Counted from the stretch's first letter, positions 38,800 to 48,975 are shown. The stretch: 64,000 nt of DNA from Nocardia sp. XZ_19_385 (GCF_015355755.1 NZ_JACVEE010000001.1:868001-932000); one strand, 5' to 3'. Numbers and translations: made by a program. The notes: generated from the sequence alone by a model not told the origin.

Positions 38800-40740
38800 A
38801 TGGCGCAGTGGACCCACCCGGCGGACCAAAGCGATGCCGCCGCAACGAAATTGGAAAAGGTTGTGATCCGGTTCGCCGGTGACTCCGGTGACGGCATGCA
38901 GCTCACCGGCGACCGATTCACCCATGAGGCCGCCGCATTCGGCAACGACCTCGCCACCCAGCCCAATTTCCCCGCCGAGATCCGCGCACCCCAGGGCACG
39001 CTGCCCGGTGTGTCGTCGTTCCAGATCCAGATCGCCGACTACGACATCCTCACCGCGGGCGATCAGCCTGATGTTCTCGTTGCGATGAATCCGGCTGCGC
39101 TGAAGGCGAATCTGGAGGATCTGCCGCGTGGCGCGACGGTGATCGTGAACACCGACGAGTTCAGCAAGCGCAACCTGTCCAAGGTCGGCTATCCCGCCGA
39201 TCCGCTCGACGACGGCACGCTCACCGATTTCGTGGTGCACCGGGTGCCGATGACCTCGCTGACCATGGGCGCCACCGAATCCGCCGGCGTCGGCAAGAAG
39301 GACGGGCAGCGCGCGAAGAACATGTTCGCCCTCGGCCTGCTGTCCTGGATGTATGGGCGGCCGATCGGCGGCACCGAGCGGTTCCTGCGGGAGAAGTTCG
39401 GGTCGAAACCGGAGATCGCCGAGGCGAACGTGCTGGCGTTCCGGGCGGGCTGGAACTACGGCGAGACCACCGAGGCATTCGCCACCACCTATCGGATCGC
39501 GCCCGCGACGCTACCGCCGGGCACCTACCGGCAGATCACCGGAAATACCGCGCTCGCCTACGGATTGGTGACGGCGGGTCAGCTGTCCGGGCTGGAGGTG
39601 TTCCTCGGCACCTATCCGATCACCCCCGCTTCCGACATCCTGCATGAGCTGAGCAAGCACAAGAACTTCGGTGTGACCACCTTCCAGGCCGAGGACGAGA
39701 TCGCCGGAATCGGTGCGGCACTGGGTGCTTCGCTCGGCGGGGCGCTGGGCGTCACCTCCACCTCCGGGCCCGGGCTCGCGCTGAAGAGCGAAACGATCGG
39801 GCTCGCGGTGATGACGGAGCTGCCGCTGGTGATCGTCGACGTCCAGCGCGGCGGGCCCTCCACGGGTCTGCCGACCAAGACCGAGCAGGCGGATCTGTTG
39901 CAGGCGCTCTACGGCCGCAACGGTGAATCCCCGGTCGCGGTGCTCGCGCCGCGCTCCCCCGCCGACTGTTTCGCGACCGCGGTGGCGGCGGCCCGGATCG
40001 CGCTCACCTACCGCACGCCGGTGCTGCTGCTGTCCGACGGCTCGATCGCGAACGGCTCTGAGCCGTGGTCGATTCCGGAAGTCGGGTCGCTGGAACCGAT
40101 CGATCCGGGGTTCACACCGGAAGGTTCCGAAGATTTCCAGCCCTACGCGCGCGACCCGGAAACCCTGGCCCGCCCGCTGGCGGTGCCCGGCACCAAAGGC
40201 CTCGCGCACCGGATCGGCGGGCTGGAGAAGGCCGACGGCAGCGGCAACATCTCCTACGAACCGGCCAATCACGAACTCATGGTGCGGTTGCGGCAGGCCA
40301 AGATCGACGGGATCACGGTGCCCGACCTCGAAGTCGACGATCCGGACGGGCGTGCCGAACTGCTGCTCATCGGCTGGGGCAGCTCCTACGGACCGATCGG
40401 TGAGGCGTGCCGGCGCGCCCGGCGGCGTGGGGTGCCGGTGGCGCAAGCCCATCTGCGGCATCTGAATCCGTTGCCGCCCAACCTCGGTGAGGTGCTGCGG
40501 CGCTACCGGACCGTGGTCGCGCCGGAGATGAACGGCGGCCAGCTGGCACTGCTGCTGCGCGGGAAGTATCTGGTGGACGTGCGGCCGTGGACCAAGATCG
40601 CGGGCACCGCGTTTTCCGCGCAGGAACTCGTCGGCGTCATCGATGCCGCGCTGGACGGGTCGATCGAAGACATGGAACACGACAAGGCGTTCACCGCGCG
40701 AGCGCGCGCCACGTATATCGCGACCGGGGGTAACGCATGA
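38800..40740 (+). CDS. korA: 2-Oxoglutarate:ferredoxin oxidoreductase, alpha subunit
   Basis: The 646-residue protein fuses a gamma domain (residues 20-200, IRFAGDSGDGMQLTGDRFTHEAA) to the alpha domain (GNTALAYGLVTAGQLSGLEVFLGTYPITPASDILHEL, VDVQRGGPSTGLPTKTEQADLLQALYGRNGE). It partners with KorB to oxidise 2-oxoglutarate with ferredoxin as acceptor, a CO2-linked TCA bypass used by mycobacteria (Rv2455c-Rv2454c). The stop overlaps the korB start (ATGA). ATG 38800 follows GGAAG at some distance. Confidence 0.95.
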   Translation: MAQWTHPADQSDAAATKLEKVVIRFAGDSGDGMQLTGDRFTHEAAAFGNDLATQPNFPAEIRAPQGTLPGVSSFQIQIADYDILTAGDQPDVLVAMNPAALKANLEDLPRGATVIVNTDEFSKRNLSKVGYPADPLDDGTLTDFVVHRVPMTSLTMGATESAGVGKKDGQRAKNMFALGLLSWMYGRPIGGTERFLREKFGSKPEIAEANVLAFRAGWNYGETTEAFATTYRIAPATLPPGTYRQITGNTALAYGLVTAGQLSGLEVFLGTYPITPASDILHELSKHKNFGVTTFQAEDEIAGIGAALGASLGGALGVTSTSGPGLALKSETIGLAVMTELPLVIVDVQRGGPSTGLPTKTEQADLLQALYGRNGESPVAVLAPRSPADCFATAVAAARIALTYRTPVLLLSDGSIANGSEPWSIPEVGSLEPIDPGFTPEGSEDFQPYARDPETLARPLAVPGTKGLAHRIGGLEKADGSGNISYEPANHELMVRLRQAKIDGITVPDLEVDDPDGRAELLLIGWGSSYGPIGEACRRARRRGVPVAQAHLRHLNPLPPNLGEVLRRYRTVVAPEMNGGQLALLLRGKYLVDVRPWTKIAGTAFSAQELVGVIDAALDGSIEDMEHDKAFTARARATYIATGGNA

Positions 40741-41819
40741 CTATTACCGAAACCTCGCTTGTCGGCACCGATCTGGGGCTCACCGGCTTGTCCGGTGTGC
40801 CCGCCGCCGACGGCCCGCAGAAGGTCAAGGACTTCACTTCCGATCAGGAGGTGCGCTGGTGCCCCGGCTGTGGTGACTACGTCATTCTGGCGACCGTCCG
40901 CGGTTTCCTCGCCGAACTCGGCTTGCGCCGGGAGAACCTGATGTTCGTCTCCGGGATCGGCTGCTCCAGCCGCTTCCCGTACTACCTCGACGCCTACGGC
41001 ATCCACTCCATCCACGGCCGCGCCCCCGCCATCGCCACCGGGCTCGCGGTGACCCGCCCGGATCTCTCGGTGTGGGTGGTGACCGGCGACGGTGATGCCC
41101 TCTCGATCGGCGGCAATCACCTCATCCACGCGTTGCGCCGCAACGTGAACATGACGATTCTGCTGTTCAACAACCGGATCTACGGCCTCACCAAGGGCCA
41201 GTATTCGCCGACCTCGGAACCGGGCAAGGTCACCAAGTCGACGCCGATGGGTTCGGTGGACCACCCGTTCAACACCCTGTCGGTCGCCCTCGGCGCCGAA
41301 GCCTCCTTCGCCGCACGGGCTTTGGACTCCGATCGGGCGGGGCTGACCGAAGTCCTGCGGGCCGCCGCCGAACACCGCGGCACCTCGTTCGTGGAGATCC
41401 TGCAGGACTGCCCCATCTACAACGACGGATCCTTCGATGTGCTGCGCAAAGGCGACGCCGAATCCCGGCTGATCCCGCTGCACGACGGACAGCCCATCCG
41501 CTTCGGCGCCGACGGTGAATTCGCCGTGGTCCGAGCGGGATTCGCGCTCGCCGTGGCGCGGACCGCGGACGTCGAGGAATCCGAGATCGTCGTGCACGAC
41601 CCCTACAACGACAACCCGGAATACGCCTACGCCCTGTCGCGCCTGTCGGACCAGGATCTGGGCCACGTCGTCACCGGTGTCTTCCGCGCGGTCACCCGGC
41701 CGACCTACGACGATGGTGTCCGCGCCCAGGGAGCGGCGGCCCGCGAACGCAAGCCTGTCGGCCCCGACTCGCTGCAGTCCCTGCTCACCGGTACCGAGAC
41801 CTGGACTGTCGGAGCGTAA
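40737..41819 (+). CDS. korB: 2-Oxoglutarate:ferredoxin oxidoreductase, beta subunit
   Basis: The 360-residue protein has WCPGCGDYVILATV (an iron-sulfur/TPP-associated Cys pair), SGIGCSSRFPYYLDAYGIHSIHGRAPAIATG, and the TPP-binding VTGDGDALSIGGNHLIHALRRNVNMTILLFNNRIYGLTKGQYSPTS. These match the 2-oxoacid:ferredoxin beta family. It starts inside the last codons of korA. Downstream mdh converges after a 39-base gap and codes for the next TCA-cycle reaction, so carbon-flux genes cluster here. Confidence 0.95.
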   Translation: MTITETSLVGTDLGLTGLSGVPAADGPQKVKDFTSDQEVRWCPGCGDYVILATVRGFLAELGLRRENLMFVSGIGCSSRFPYYLDAYGIHSIHGRAPAIATGLAVTRPDLSVWVVTGDGDALSIGGNHLIHALRRNVNMTILLFNNRIYGLTKGQYSPTSEPGKVTKSTPMGSVDHPFNTLSVALGAEASFAARALDSDRAGLTEVLRAAAEHRGTSFVEILQDCPIYNDGSFDVLRKGDAESRLIPLHDGQPIRFGADGEFAVVRAGFALAVARTADVEESEIVVHDPYNDNPEYAYALSRLSDQDLGHVVTGVFRAVTRPTYDDGVRAQGAAARERKPVGPDSLQSLLTGTETWTVGA

Positions 41820-41858
41820 TCCGCGACGCGAGTTGTTCAACCGGCCCGTGCAGGTATG

Positions 41859-42911
<1,053 letters not shown>

Positions 42912-43037
42912 CTATCGAGACTCACCGCCGGTGAAAGCTAGGCGTGAGCTACGGAACAGTTGGCGTTGGTCACTCCCTCAGAGCAGTGACGGTGGCAGAC
43001 TCACAGTCGGTCCGATCCCGGCCGAGATCGGCATTCC

Positions 43038-43068
43038 GTGCGTGTTTGCAGTGCATGCAAACACGCAC
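43038..43068. terminator. Perfect 13-base inverted repeat
   Basis: GTGCGTGTTTGCA and TGCAAACACGCAC flank a 5-base spacer. It lies 25 bases past the stop of the minus-strand membrane gene (43094) and upstream of mdh. It is probably a terminator; it lacks a T-tract, so it could instead be an operator for mdh. Confidence 0.55.
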
Positions 43069-43093
43069 TCCATGCGTACCCGCACCCGATGTT

Positions 43094-43741
43094 TCAAGTG
43101 AGCTCGGCGACTTCGCGATCCGACAGCACGATCGGCGAGACGAGATCCTTGCCCCGGGCCAGCTGCACCGCGCGATAGAGCGGCCGCTCCCCTAGGCCCG
43201 CGTCCCGGGCTTCGGCCCGCAACTGCTGCACCAGGACCGCGGAAACGGCTACGGCAGCGGCCAATTGGCTCGCGGCGAGGGCATCGGCGAGCTTGCGCAG
43301 GCCGAGCAGGTGGAGTTCGCGGCCACTGCCCGCGTCGGTGTACATGGCCAGCGGGATGATCTGGGTGTCCGGTCCTGTGGTGACGCGCAGGACGATTCGG
43401 CTCAACCGCCCCGGAAACACCAGTAACTCGACACCATTGGCCGCCGCCACCTCGATCTGCCGCGCGCTCAGGATCCGCTGCGCGTGAATCGTGGTGCCGG
43501 TCAGCCACATCCGCCGCCGCCTGGAAGCCAACGCGTAACCGACCGTGGGCGCCCCGACGACCAGCCCGATAGCGAGCGCGACCGGCCAGCTGGCCACCGT
43601 GGCCGCCAGCAGTGCGGCACCCACCCCGATGCCCGTGGCGGCCAATGCGAGCCTGCGCAGCATCGGCGCATACACCTCCGGAGCGACCAGATCGAGGCCG
43701 ATCGGCGAATCCCCCTCCGGCTGCCCAGAATTGCTCTCCAC
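43094..43741 (-). CDS. Membrane protein with PH-like soluble domain
   Basis: The 215-residue protein has two close hydrophobic segments (about 30-70, ALAATGIGVGAALLAATV and VALAIGLVVGAPTVGYAL). A soluble domain follows: RRRMWLTGTTIHAQRILS, LSRIVLRVTTGPDTQIIPLAMYTDAGSGRELHLLGL, which reads as a small PH-like beta fold. I recognise no defined family. GTG 43741 follows GAGAGGG and is preferred over earlier starts with poor composition. It stands alone between mdh and the divergent small gene at 43926. Confidence 0.6.
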   Translation of the reverse strand: MESNSGQPEGDSPIGLDLVAPEVYAPMLRRLALAATGIGVGAALLAATVASWPVALAIGLVVGAPTVGYALASRRRRMWLTGTTIHAQRILSARQIEVAAANGVELLVFPGRLSRIVLRVTTGPDTQIIPLAMYTDAGSGRELHLLGLRKLADALAASQLAAAVAVSAVLVQQLRAEARDAGLGERPLYRAVQLARGKDLVSPIVLSDREVAELT

Positions 43742-43925
43742 TACCCGAACCCTCTCCGCGACACCACCGCACCCATGGCGCGCAGACACGGTACCGCGCA
43801 GGGGGCACGGAATCACCTGGGATTCAACGATTCCTGTCGGCAGGCCGACGTAGGGTGGGCCCACCTCCAGCCGAGGGGCGGTGGGCCTGGTCCCAAACAC
43901 CGCGCCCAGGAGGGAGGTGGTGGGT

Positions 43926-44045
43926 ATGGCAAAGCATCGCCGGAGAATGCAAGAAGCCCCGGTCGATTACGGCCTGATCGTGATTACAGGAGCCGTCGTC
44001 GCCGGGGCAATCTTGCTGGTCCGTTGGATGTGGACCCGTATTTAA
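43926..44045 (+). CDS. 39-residue single-helix membrane protein
   Basis: ATG 43926 sits five bases after a strong GGAGGTGG site. It opens a 39-codon frame ending at TAA 44043-44045. The product has a basic head (AKHRRRMQEAP), one membrane helix (about residues 16-33, GLIVITGAVVAGAILLV) and a short tail (RWMWTRI). It is too short for most gene callers. A terminator hairpin follows directly. The function is unknown; the size and layout resemble small actinobacterial membrane regulators. Confidence 0.66.
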   Translation: MAKHRRRMQEAPVDYGLIVITGAVVAGAILLVRWMWTRI

Positions 44046-44051
44046 CCCACC

Positions 44052-44083
44052 GGGTGGGGCGTCGCTGACACGGCGTCCCACCC
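44052..44083. terminator. Hairpin after the small membrane gene
   Basis: GGGTGGGGCGTC can pair with GGCGTCCCACCC (12 positions, two of them G-U) around an 8-base loop. It lies between the small gene and the hisS stop at 44113. Confidence 0.62.
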
Positions 44084-44112
44084 CCCAACATCACTCGCGT
44101 GACGGTTCGATT

Positions 44113-45378
44113 TTACAACTCCGCGCGCACGACGTCGATGACCTGATCCAAGGGCACCTGCCGCTGATCACCGGTCGACATGTCCTTCACGCCGATGGTG
44201 CCCTCGGCGAGGTCACGATCACCGAGCACGAGGGTGTACCTCGCACCGGACTTGTCGGCGGCCTTCATGGCTCCCTTGACGCCGCGCCCACCGTAGGCGA
44301 GGTCGACCCGCACGCCCGCCGCCCGCAGTTGCGCGGCGACGACCACGAGGCGCTGCTTGGCGGCGTCCCCCATGGGCACACCGAATACCTCGCACCGTGC
44401 CGGATCGCCCGCCGACTTCCCTTCGGCCTGCAACGCGAGCACCGTGCGGTCGACGCCGAGACCGAAGCCGATGCCGGACAGCGGCTGCCCGCCGAGCTGG
44501 GCCATCAGACCGTCGTATCGGCCACCGCCGCCGATGCCGGACTGCGCGCCCAGCCCGTCGTGCACGAACTCGAAGGTGGTCTTCGTGTAGTAGTCCAGGC
44601 CGCGGACCATGCGCGGGTTCACCACGTACTGCACGCCGAGCGCGTCGAGATAGCCGAGGACCTGATCGAAGTGCGCCTTCGCGGACTCGGAGAGGTGATC
44701 GATCATCAGGGGCGCGTCCGCGGTCATCTCGCGCACGGCCGGGCGCTTGTCGTCGAGCACGCGCAGCGGGTTGAGCTCGGCGCGGCGGCGGGTCTCCTCG
44801 TCGAGCGGCAGTTTGAACAGGAACTCCTGCAGCAGCTCCCGATACTGCGGACGGCAGGTGTCGTCGCCGAGCGAGGTGAGCTCCAGGCGGAAACCGTCCA
44901 GTCCGAGCCCGCGGTAGCCCGCGTCGGCGATCGCGATCACTTCGGCGTCCAGCGCCGGATCGTCGACACCGATAGCTTCCACACCGACCTGCTGCAACTG
45001 CCGGTAGCGCCCCGCCTGCGGCCGCTCGTAGCGGAAGAACGGACCCGAGTAGACGAGCTTCACCGGCAACTGCCCCCGATCGAGCCCGTGCTCGATAACC
45101 GCCCGCATCACACCGGCGGTGCCCTCGGGCCGCAGCGTCACACTGCGATCGCCCCGATCGGCGAAGGTGTACATCTCCTTGCTGACCACATCCGTGGACT
45201 CCCCGACCCCGCGCGCGAACAGCCCGGTGTCCTCGAAGATCGGCAGCTCGATATGCCCGTATCCGGCCAGTCGGGCGGCCCGGATGAGGCCGTCGCGCAC
45301 CGCGACGAACTCGGCCGAACCGGGTGGCACGTAATCCGGAACCCCCTTCGGGGCGGAGAAGCTGCTGGTCTTGGTCAC
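44113..45378 (-). CDS. hisS: Histidyl-tRNA synthetase
   Basis: The 421-residue class II enzyme has [12 protein letters not shown] near the N-terminus, motif 2 [17 protein letters not shown] and [20 protein letters not shown], the histidine-A motif [25 protein letters not shown], and motif 3 [15 protein letters not shown]. The C-terminal anticodon domain follows. It charges tRNA-His. GTG 45378 is the start. An IS element gene starts divergently 129 bases away, so its promoter region is partly new. Confidence 0.97.
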   Translation of the reverse strand: MTKTSSFSAPKGVPDYVPPGSAEFVAVRDGLIRAARLAGYGHIELPIFEDTGLFARGVGESTDVVSKEMYTFADRGDRSVTLRPEGTAGVMRAVIEHGLDRGQLPVKLVYSGPFFRYERPQAGRYRQLQQVGVEAIGVDDPALDAEVIAIADAGYRGLGLDGFRLELTSLGDDTCRPQYRELLQEFLFKLPLDEETRRRAELNPLRVLDDKRPAVREMTADAPLMIDHLSESAKAHFDQVLGYLDALGVQYVVNPRMVRGLDYYTKTTFEFVHDGLGAQSGIGGGGRYDGLMAQLGGQPLSGIGFGLGVDRTVLALQAEGKSAGDPARCEVFGVPMGDAAKQRLVVVAAQLRAAGVRVDLAYGGRGVKGAMKAADKSGARYTLVLGDRDLAEGTIGVKDMSTGDQRQVPLDQVIDVVRAEL

Positions 45379-45506
45379 GGTGGCAAGTTTCCACCACCGC
45401 GCCCACCGAAGTCCAACCGGTTTGCCCGGGCGCGTTCTTCGAGAAGTCCGAGATGTCGTCCAGGAATGTTTTGCCAGGACACCAGGACCTGTCGGTGGCT
45501 AGTGGA

Positions 45507-47066
45507 ATGCTGCGGGTTGTGGCGCGACACATGGCGTTCCGGTACTGCCTCGATCCGACGGTCGAGCAGCGAAAATCTATGTCTCGGCACGCCGGGGCAG
45601 CTCGGTTCGCTTACAACCACAGCTTGGCCACCGTCAAAGCCGCGCTCGATGCCCGCAAGATCGACCCTACGGCCCGAGTGCCCTGGACACGATTCGACTT
45701 GATCAACGAGTTCAACAACTGGAAGCGGTCGGCTGAGGCCGGCCGAGTATTCATTGTCGACCCAGCTGGGACAGCCGCGGTCGTGGCCGTCGGCCTGGTC
45801 TGGCGCCACGAGGTATCAGCGCAAGTGTTCGAGGAAGCGGCAGTCGATCTCGGACGGGGCCTTGCGGGGTGGTCGGATGCGCGGACGGGAAAGCGGGCCG
45901 GCCGAGCGGTCGGATTTCCGCAGTTCAAGAAGAAAGCCGTATCCGCCCCGTCATTTCGCTTCCGAAACAAGCACGTTCCCGCTAAGCGCCCACCTATCCG
46001 CGTTGGCGACCGAGGTATTCCACGGTCGATACGCCTGCCGGGCATCGGCCGAATACGGGTCCGCGAGAACACTCGATCACTGCGGCGATTGTTGCGTAAG
46101 GATCGAGCGCGGATCCTGTCCGCGACGGTGTCGGAACAGGGGGGTCGCTGGTGGGTGTCGCTAGCTTGTGAGTCCTCGGATCTGCATCCCGCCCGCCGTC
46201 ACCCGGTCCGCGATGACAGCGACAACACGGGGTGGGTAGGGGTGGATCGAGGCCTGTCGGCGCTCCTGGTCGCCGCTTCCAGTGACGGGACGGAAGTCGC
46301 CCGCGTCACTGAAACCCCGAGACCATTGAGCACAGGGATGCGGGTGCAGCGACGCCGCGCCCGCGACGTGACGCGCAAGCAGAAAGGATCAGCTCGGCGT
46401 GCAAGAGCCATTGCACGGCTGGCGCGACATCATCATCGTGTCCGCAATATCCGCACCCATTTTCTGCACCAGGTCTCGAACGCACTGGTCAATACCCACG
46501 ACCGGCTCGTCCTCGAGAACCTGAACATTGCGGGAATGGCGCGCAACCACCACCTCGCCCGTGCGATCAGCGACGCCGGATGGGGCGAGTTCGCTCGCCA
46601 GGTCACCTACAAGCAACAGTGGCGTGGCGGTCAGATCGCGACTGCTGATCGGTGGTTCGCCTCCAGTCGGCGGTGTTCGGCCTGCGGGGATATCAACGAG
46701 AAACTGACATTGGCGGACCGGGTGTACTCCTGTAGGTGCGGGCATCGCCTGGACCGTGATCTCAATGCCGCTGTAAACCTCGCTGCCTGGGGCGAGCGAC
46801 ATCACCGAATTCAGGTCCGGGAGCCCGAAGCGCGAGCCCCGGTAAAAAATGTTCGTGGACAGGACGGCTCTGGCCCACACACCGATGTGGGTGAAACCAG
46901 CCTGGTAGAAGCGGAAACCGACACTCATTCGGCGCCTGCCGGGCGAGCCGAGGACGTCCGAGAAGGACGGTGTCTGAGAACTCTCAGGTGTTCCCACGAC
47001 ATGCTGCCAGGTGGGGATGGCACACTCTTACCCCGAACGGAACGGAAAACGGGAGGAACGTGGTAG
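45507..47066 (+). CDS. tnpB: TnpB nuclease of an IS200/IS605 (IS1341-type) element
   Basis: The 519-residue protein has an N-terminal TnpB domain (FRYCLDPTVEQRKSMSRHAGAARFAYNHSL), and a RuvC-like domain with Asp247 in GVDRGLSALLV, Glu337 in LVLENLNIAGM and the Asp of LDRDLNAAVNL (416-418). The zinc ribbon has Cys390, 393, 409 and 411. All catalytic residues are present, so RNA-guided nuclease activity is possible. No TnpA is nearby. The usual protein would end near residue 490; here the frame continues to a TAG that overlaps the ppiB start by one base. Starts at 45507 or 45531 are possible. Confidence 0.88.
   Translation: MLRVVARHMAFRYCLDPTVEQRKSMSRHAGAARFAYNHSLATVKAALDARKIDPTARVPWTRFDLINEFNNWKRSAEAGRVFIVDPAGTAAVVAVGLVWRHEVSAQVFEEAAVDLGRGLAGWSDARTGKRAGRAVGFPQFKKKAVSAPSFRFRNKHVPAKRPPIRVGDRGIPRSIRLPGIGRIRVRENTRSLRRLLRKDRARILSATVSEQGGRWWVSLACESSDLHPARRHPVRDDSDNTGWVGVDRGLSALLVAASSDGTEVARVTETPRPLSTGMRVQRRRARDVTRKQKGSARRARAIARLARHHHRVRNIRTHFLHQVSNALVNTHDRLVLENLNIAGMARNHHLARAISDAGWGEFARQVTYKQQWRGGQIATADRWFASSRRCSACGDINEKLTLADRVYSCRCGHRLDRDLNAAVNLAAWGERHHRIQVREPEARAPVKNVRGQDGSGPHTDVGETSLVEAETDTHSAPAGRAEDVREGRCLRTLRCSHDMLPGGDGTLLPRTERKTGGTW
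46974..46987 (+). mobile_element. Candidate right-end hairpin of the tnpB element
   Basis: CTGAG-AACT-CTCAG is a 5-base stem with a 4-base loop just after the conserved end of TnpB. IS200/IS605 elements end in short subterminal hairpins, and the TnpB guide RNA is drawn from this end. The left end could not be placed. Confidence 0.4.
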
Positions 47067-47932
47067 TGCCGACCAACGAACAGCGACGAGCGGCGGCTAA
47101 ACGCAAGCTCGAGCGCCAGCTGGCCAACCGTGCCGACAGGGCGCGCAGGCGCAAGCAACTGACCATCGCCGGATCGGTACTCGGCGTGGTCGTCGCGGTA
47201 GCGGCCGCCACCGGCGTGTATTTCCTGACCAAGGGTGATGACAAGAAGGACGACACGGCTCAGCCGGATGCCTCGCTGACCGCGGCCGCGCCGCCGGCCG
47301 CGAAGCCCAAGGCGGATCTGGTCACCTGCACCTACTCCGACAGCGCGAAGCCGGCCGACAAGCCGGCGACCAAACCGGAGAAGGCGGAGGTGCCCACCAC
47401 GGGACCCAACGCCAAGATCAGCATGAGCATGGATACCAGCGTGGGCCCGATCGGGCTGACGCTGAACAACGCCGAGTCGCCGTGCACGGTCAACAGTTTC
47501 GTCAGCTTGGCCAAGCAGAAGTACTTCGACGGCACCTCCTGCCACCGGATGACCACCGGCGAGGGCCTGAAGGTGCTGCAGTGCGGTGACCCGACGGGTA
47601 CCGGAATGGGCGGTCCCGGTTACCAGTTCGCCAACGAGTACCCGACCGATCAGTACGCCGCCGAGGATCCGAGCGCGCAGATGCCGGTCGACTACAAGCG
47701 CGGCGTGCTCGCCATGGCCAACGCCGGCCCGGGTACCAACGGCAGCCAGTTCTTCGTCGTCTACGGCGACTCGCAGTTGCCGCCGCAGTACACGATCTTC
47801 GGATCGGTGGACGAGAACAGCCTGGCCACCCTGGACAAGATCGCCGCGGGCGGCAGCGACGACGCGAACGGCCCCGGTGACGGCAAGCCGCTCACGCCGG
47901 TGGAGATCCAGTCGGTGCAGCTCGACAACTGA
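47066..47932 (+). CDS. ppiB: Membrane-anchored cyclophilin-type peptidyl-prolyl isomerase
   Basis: The 288-residue protein has a basic cytoplasmic head (TNEQRRAAAKRKLERQ), one membrane helix (about 35-58), a linker and an extracytoplasmic cyclophilin domain with two Cys (CTYSDSA, ESPCTVNSFVSLAKQKYFDGTSCHR). It continues with the GGPGYQFANEYPTDQY, LAMANAGPGTNGSQFFVVYGDSQLPPQYTIFG signature. It matches M. tuberculosis Rv2582 from memory. GTG 47066 has GGGAGG nine bases upstream. It may be translated partly by coupling from the overlapping tnpB stop. Confidence 0.93.
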   Translation: MPTNEQRRAAAKRKLERQLANRADRARRRKQLTIAGSVLGVVVAVAAATGVYFLTKGDDKKDDTAQPDASLTAAAPPAAKPKADLVTCTYSDSAKPADKPATKPEKAEVPTTGPNAKISMSMDTSVGPIGLTLNNAESPCTVNSFVSLAKQKYFDGTSCHRMTTGEGLKVLQCGDPTGTGMGGPGYQFANEYPTDQYAAEDPSAQMPVDYKRGVLAMANAGPGTNGSQFFVVYGDSQLPPQYTIFGSVDENSLATLDKIAAGGSDDANGPGDGKPLTPVEIQSVQLDN

Positions 47933-47963
47933 TCGGCAACACTCCGATCAGAGGCATTGACTT

Positions 47964-47994
47964 CGGGCCCGGTACCGCACAGGTACCGGGCCCG
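47964..47994. terminator. Long hairpin after ppiB
   Basis: CGGGCCCGGTACC and GGTACCGGGCCCG form a perfect 13-base stem with a 5-base loop, 31 bases after the ppiB stop. There is no T-tract. Confidence 0.82.
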
Positions 47995-48357
47995 TGTCGT
48001 ATCCCCAGGTAGATCGCCAAAAGGCAAGGCACACCTAATCATCCGGTTAGGGGACCCTTAAACCTGATTTCCTCCTGAACTTCCCGATGCATGACGGAAT
48101 TGTGCGATATATGCTGGATCCGGCACGTCCAAGCGGTTGGTGCCGGCGGTTCTCGGGTAATCTCGAACCAAGGAGTACACGTAGCGTAGCCATCCCTAAA
48201 TCAGATGGGCGATCCCCTTAGGGAAGCCGCGACACGAGTCCTCTGGGTGTCCACGTTTGCAGGCGGGGCATTGTCCAACGGGCTACAGTTCGCGTGGCGA
48301 TGTCCGGACGAAGCACCACAACATCCATAGTGATCACTGCAGCATCGGGGAGCAGCC
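47995..48357. other. Gene-free stretch at the edge of the conjugation locus
   Basis: There is no coding region over this 363-base stretch. It contains an iron-box-like site (48020-48038) and several CCTAA/TTAGG words, including CCCTAA (48194-48199) facing TTAGGG (48218-48223), which can form a hairpin. A good ribosome site without a start (AAGGAG, 48169-48174) is followed by TAG codons. The promoter of the 48358 gene lies at the right. No tRNA or obvious attachment repeat is seen. Confidence 0.55.
48020..48038. promoter_or_regulatory. DtxR/IdeR-type iron box candidate
   Basis: The 19-base site AAAGGCAAGGCACACCTAA matches 14 of 19 positions of the actinobacterial iron box TTAGGTTAGGCTCACCTAA (as I recall it). 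No iron gene is adjacent; the nearest plus-strand gene starts 320 bases on. Confidence 0.42.
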
Positions 48358-48912
48358 ATGTCCGAGGAACTGGACGACATCGGCCGGGAGACCGCGGCCA
48401 TGATGAGGACTATGTTGCAGCTTGCGACCCTTGTCGCGCTGCGTACCCGCGAGCGTGGTCAGAAAGAAGCCGAAGCTCGCGTCAAGGTCACCGAGGCCCG
48501 GATCAAAGAGGCCCGGGAGCTCCAGATCCGCGAGGCCCGCGACTCCAAGGCGAAGGACCCGCGCAACGTAGAGCTCGCGCGCATGGTCGAGAAAGCCGTA
48601 CCGGCCAAGGGTATTTCGCTGGAGAAGGACCGATTCTCCGCGCAAGCCGAAGCCACGCGCATGGCGGCTACCGCGAGCGCGGCCAAGCAACCACTCGTCC
48701 GTTACGACTCCCAGGAACGCCGCCAGGCCATCGCGGCCCACCTCTCCCGCCTGGGGGTGGCGCCGGAACTGGCCGCGGTACGGATGCTCATCGAAGTAGG
48801 GCAGGCGCAGCCGCCCGAAGAGGCCGTCCGCAAGCGCAACGAGGAAGCCCGCGCCGTCGCGTCGCGGGGCCGGGAAGTCGAAGCCCGCGGCCTGGAACGC
48901 GTCCGGCAGTAG
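48358..48912 (+). CDS. Charged coiled-coil protein of unknown function
   Basis: The 184-residue protein is almost wholly helical and rich in Arg, Glu and Ala. A long coiled coil covers residues 25-65 (ERGQKEAEARVKVTEARIKEARELQ) and another charged helix is at the end (NEEARAVASRGREVEARGLERV). Residues 100-155 may be a small helical domain (SQERRQAIAAHLSRLGVAPELAAVRMLIEVG). ATG 48358 follows GGGGAG. It is the only plus-strand gene by the conjugation locus and could be an accessory or relaxosome protein, but no motif proves this. Confidence 0.66.
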   Translation: MSEELDDIGRETAAMMRTMLQLATLVALRTRERGQKEAEARVKVTEARIKEARELQIREARDSKAKDPRNVELARMVEKAVPAKGISLEKDRFSAQAEATRMAATASAAKQPLVRYDSQERRQAIAAHLSRLGVAPELAAVRMLIEVGQAQPPEEAVRKRNEEARAVASRGREVEARGLERVRQ

Positions 48913-48928
48913 CTCCCCCGCCGAAAGC

Positions 48929-48956
48929 AAACGCCCGCTGCTCGCAGCGGGCGTTT
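48929..48956. terminator. Bidirectional terminator
   Basis: AAACGCCCGCTG and CAGCGGGCGTTT form a perfect 12-base stem around CTCG, with A/T-rich ends on both sides. It separates the converging coiled-coil gene and the last gene of the conjugation operon. Confidence 0.92.
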
Positions 48957-48975
48957 TACTTTGTGCGGCAAACGA

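Noticed and set aside
47995..48357. A tRNA gene or attachment site at the left end of the conjugation locus
   Set aside because: No tRNA-like arms and no direct repeat could be found in the gene-free stretch; the true attachment site may lie outside the window.
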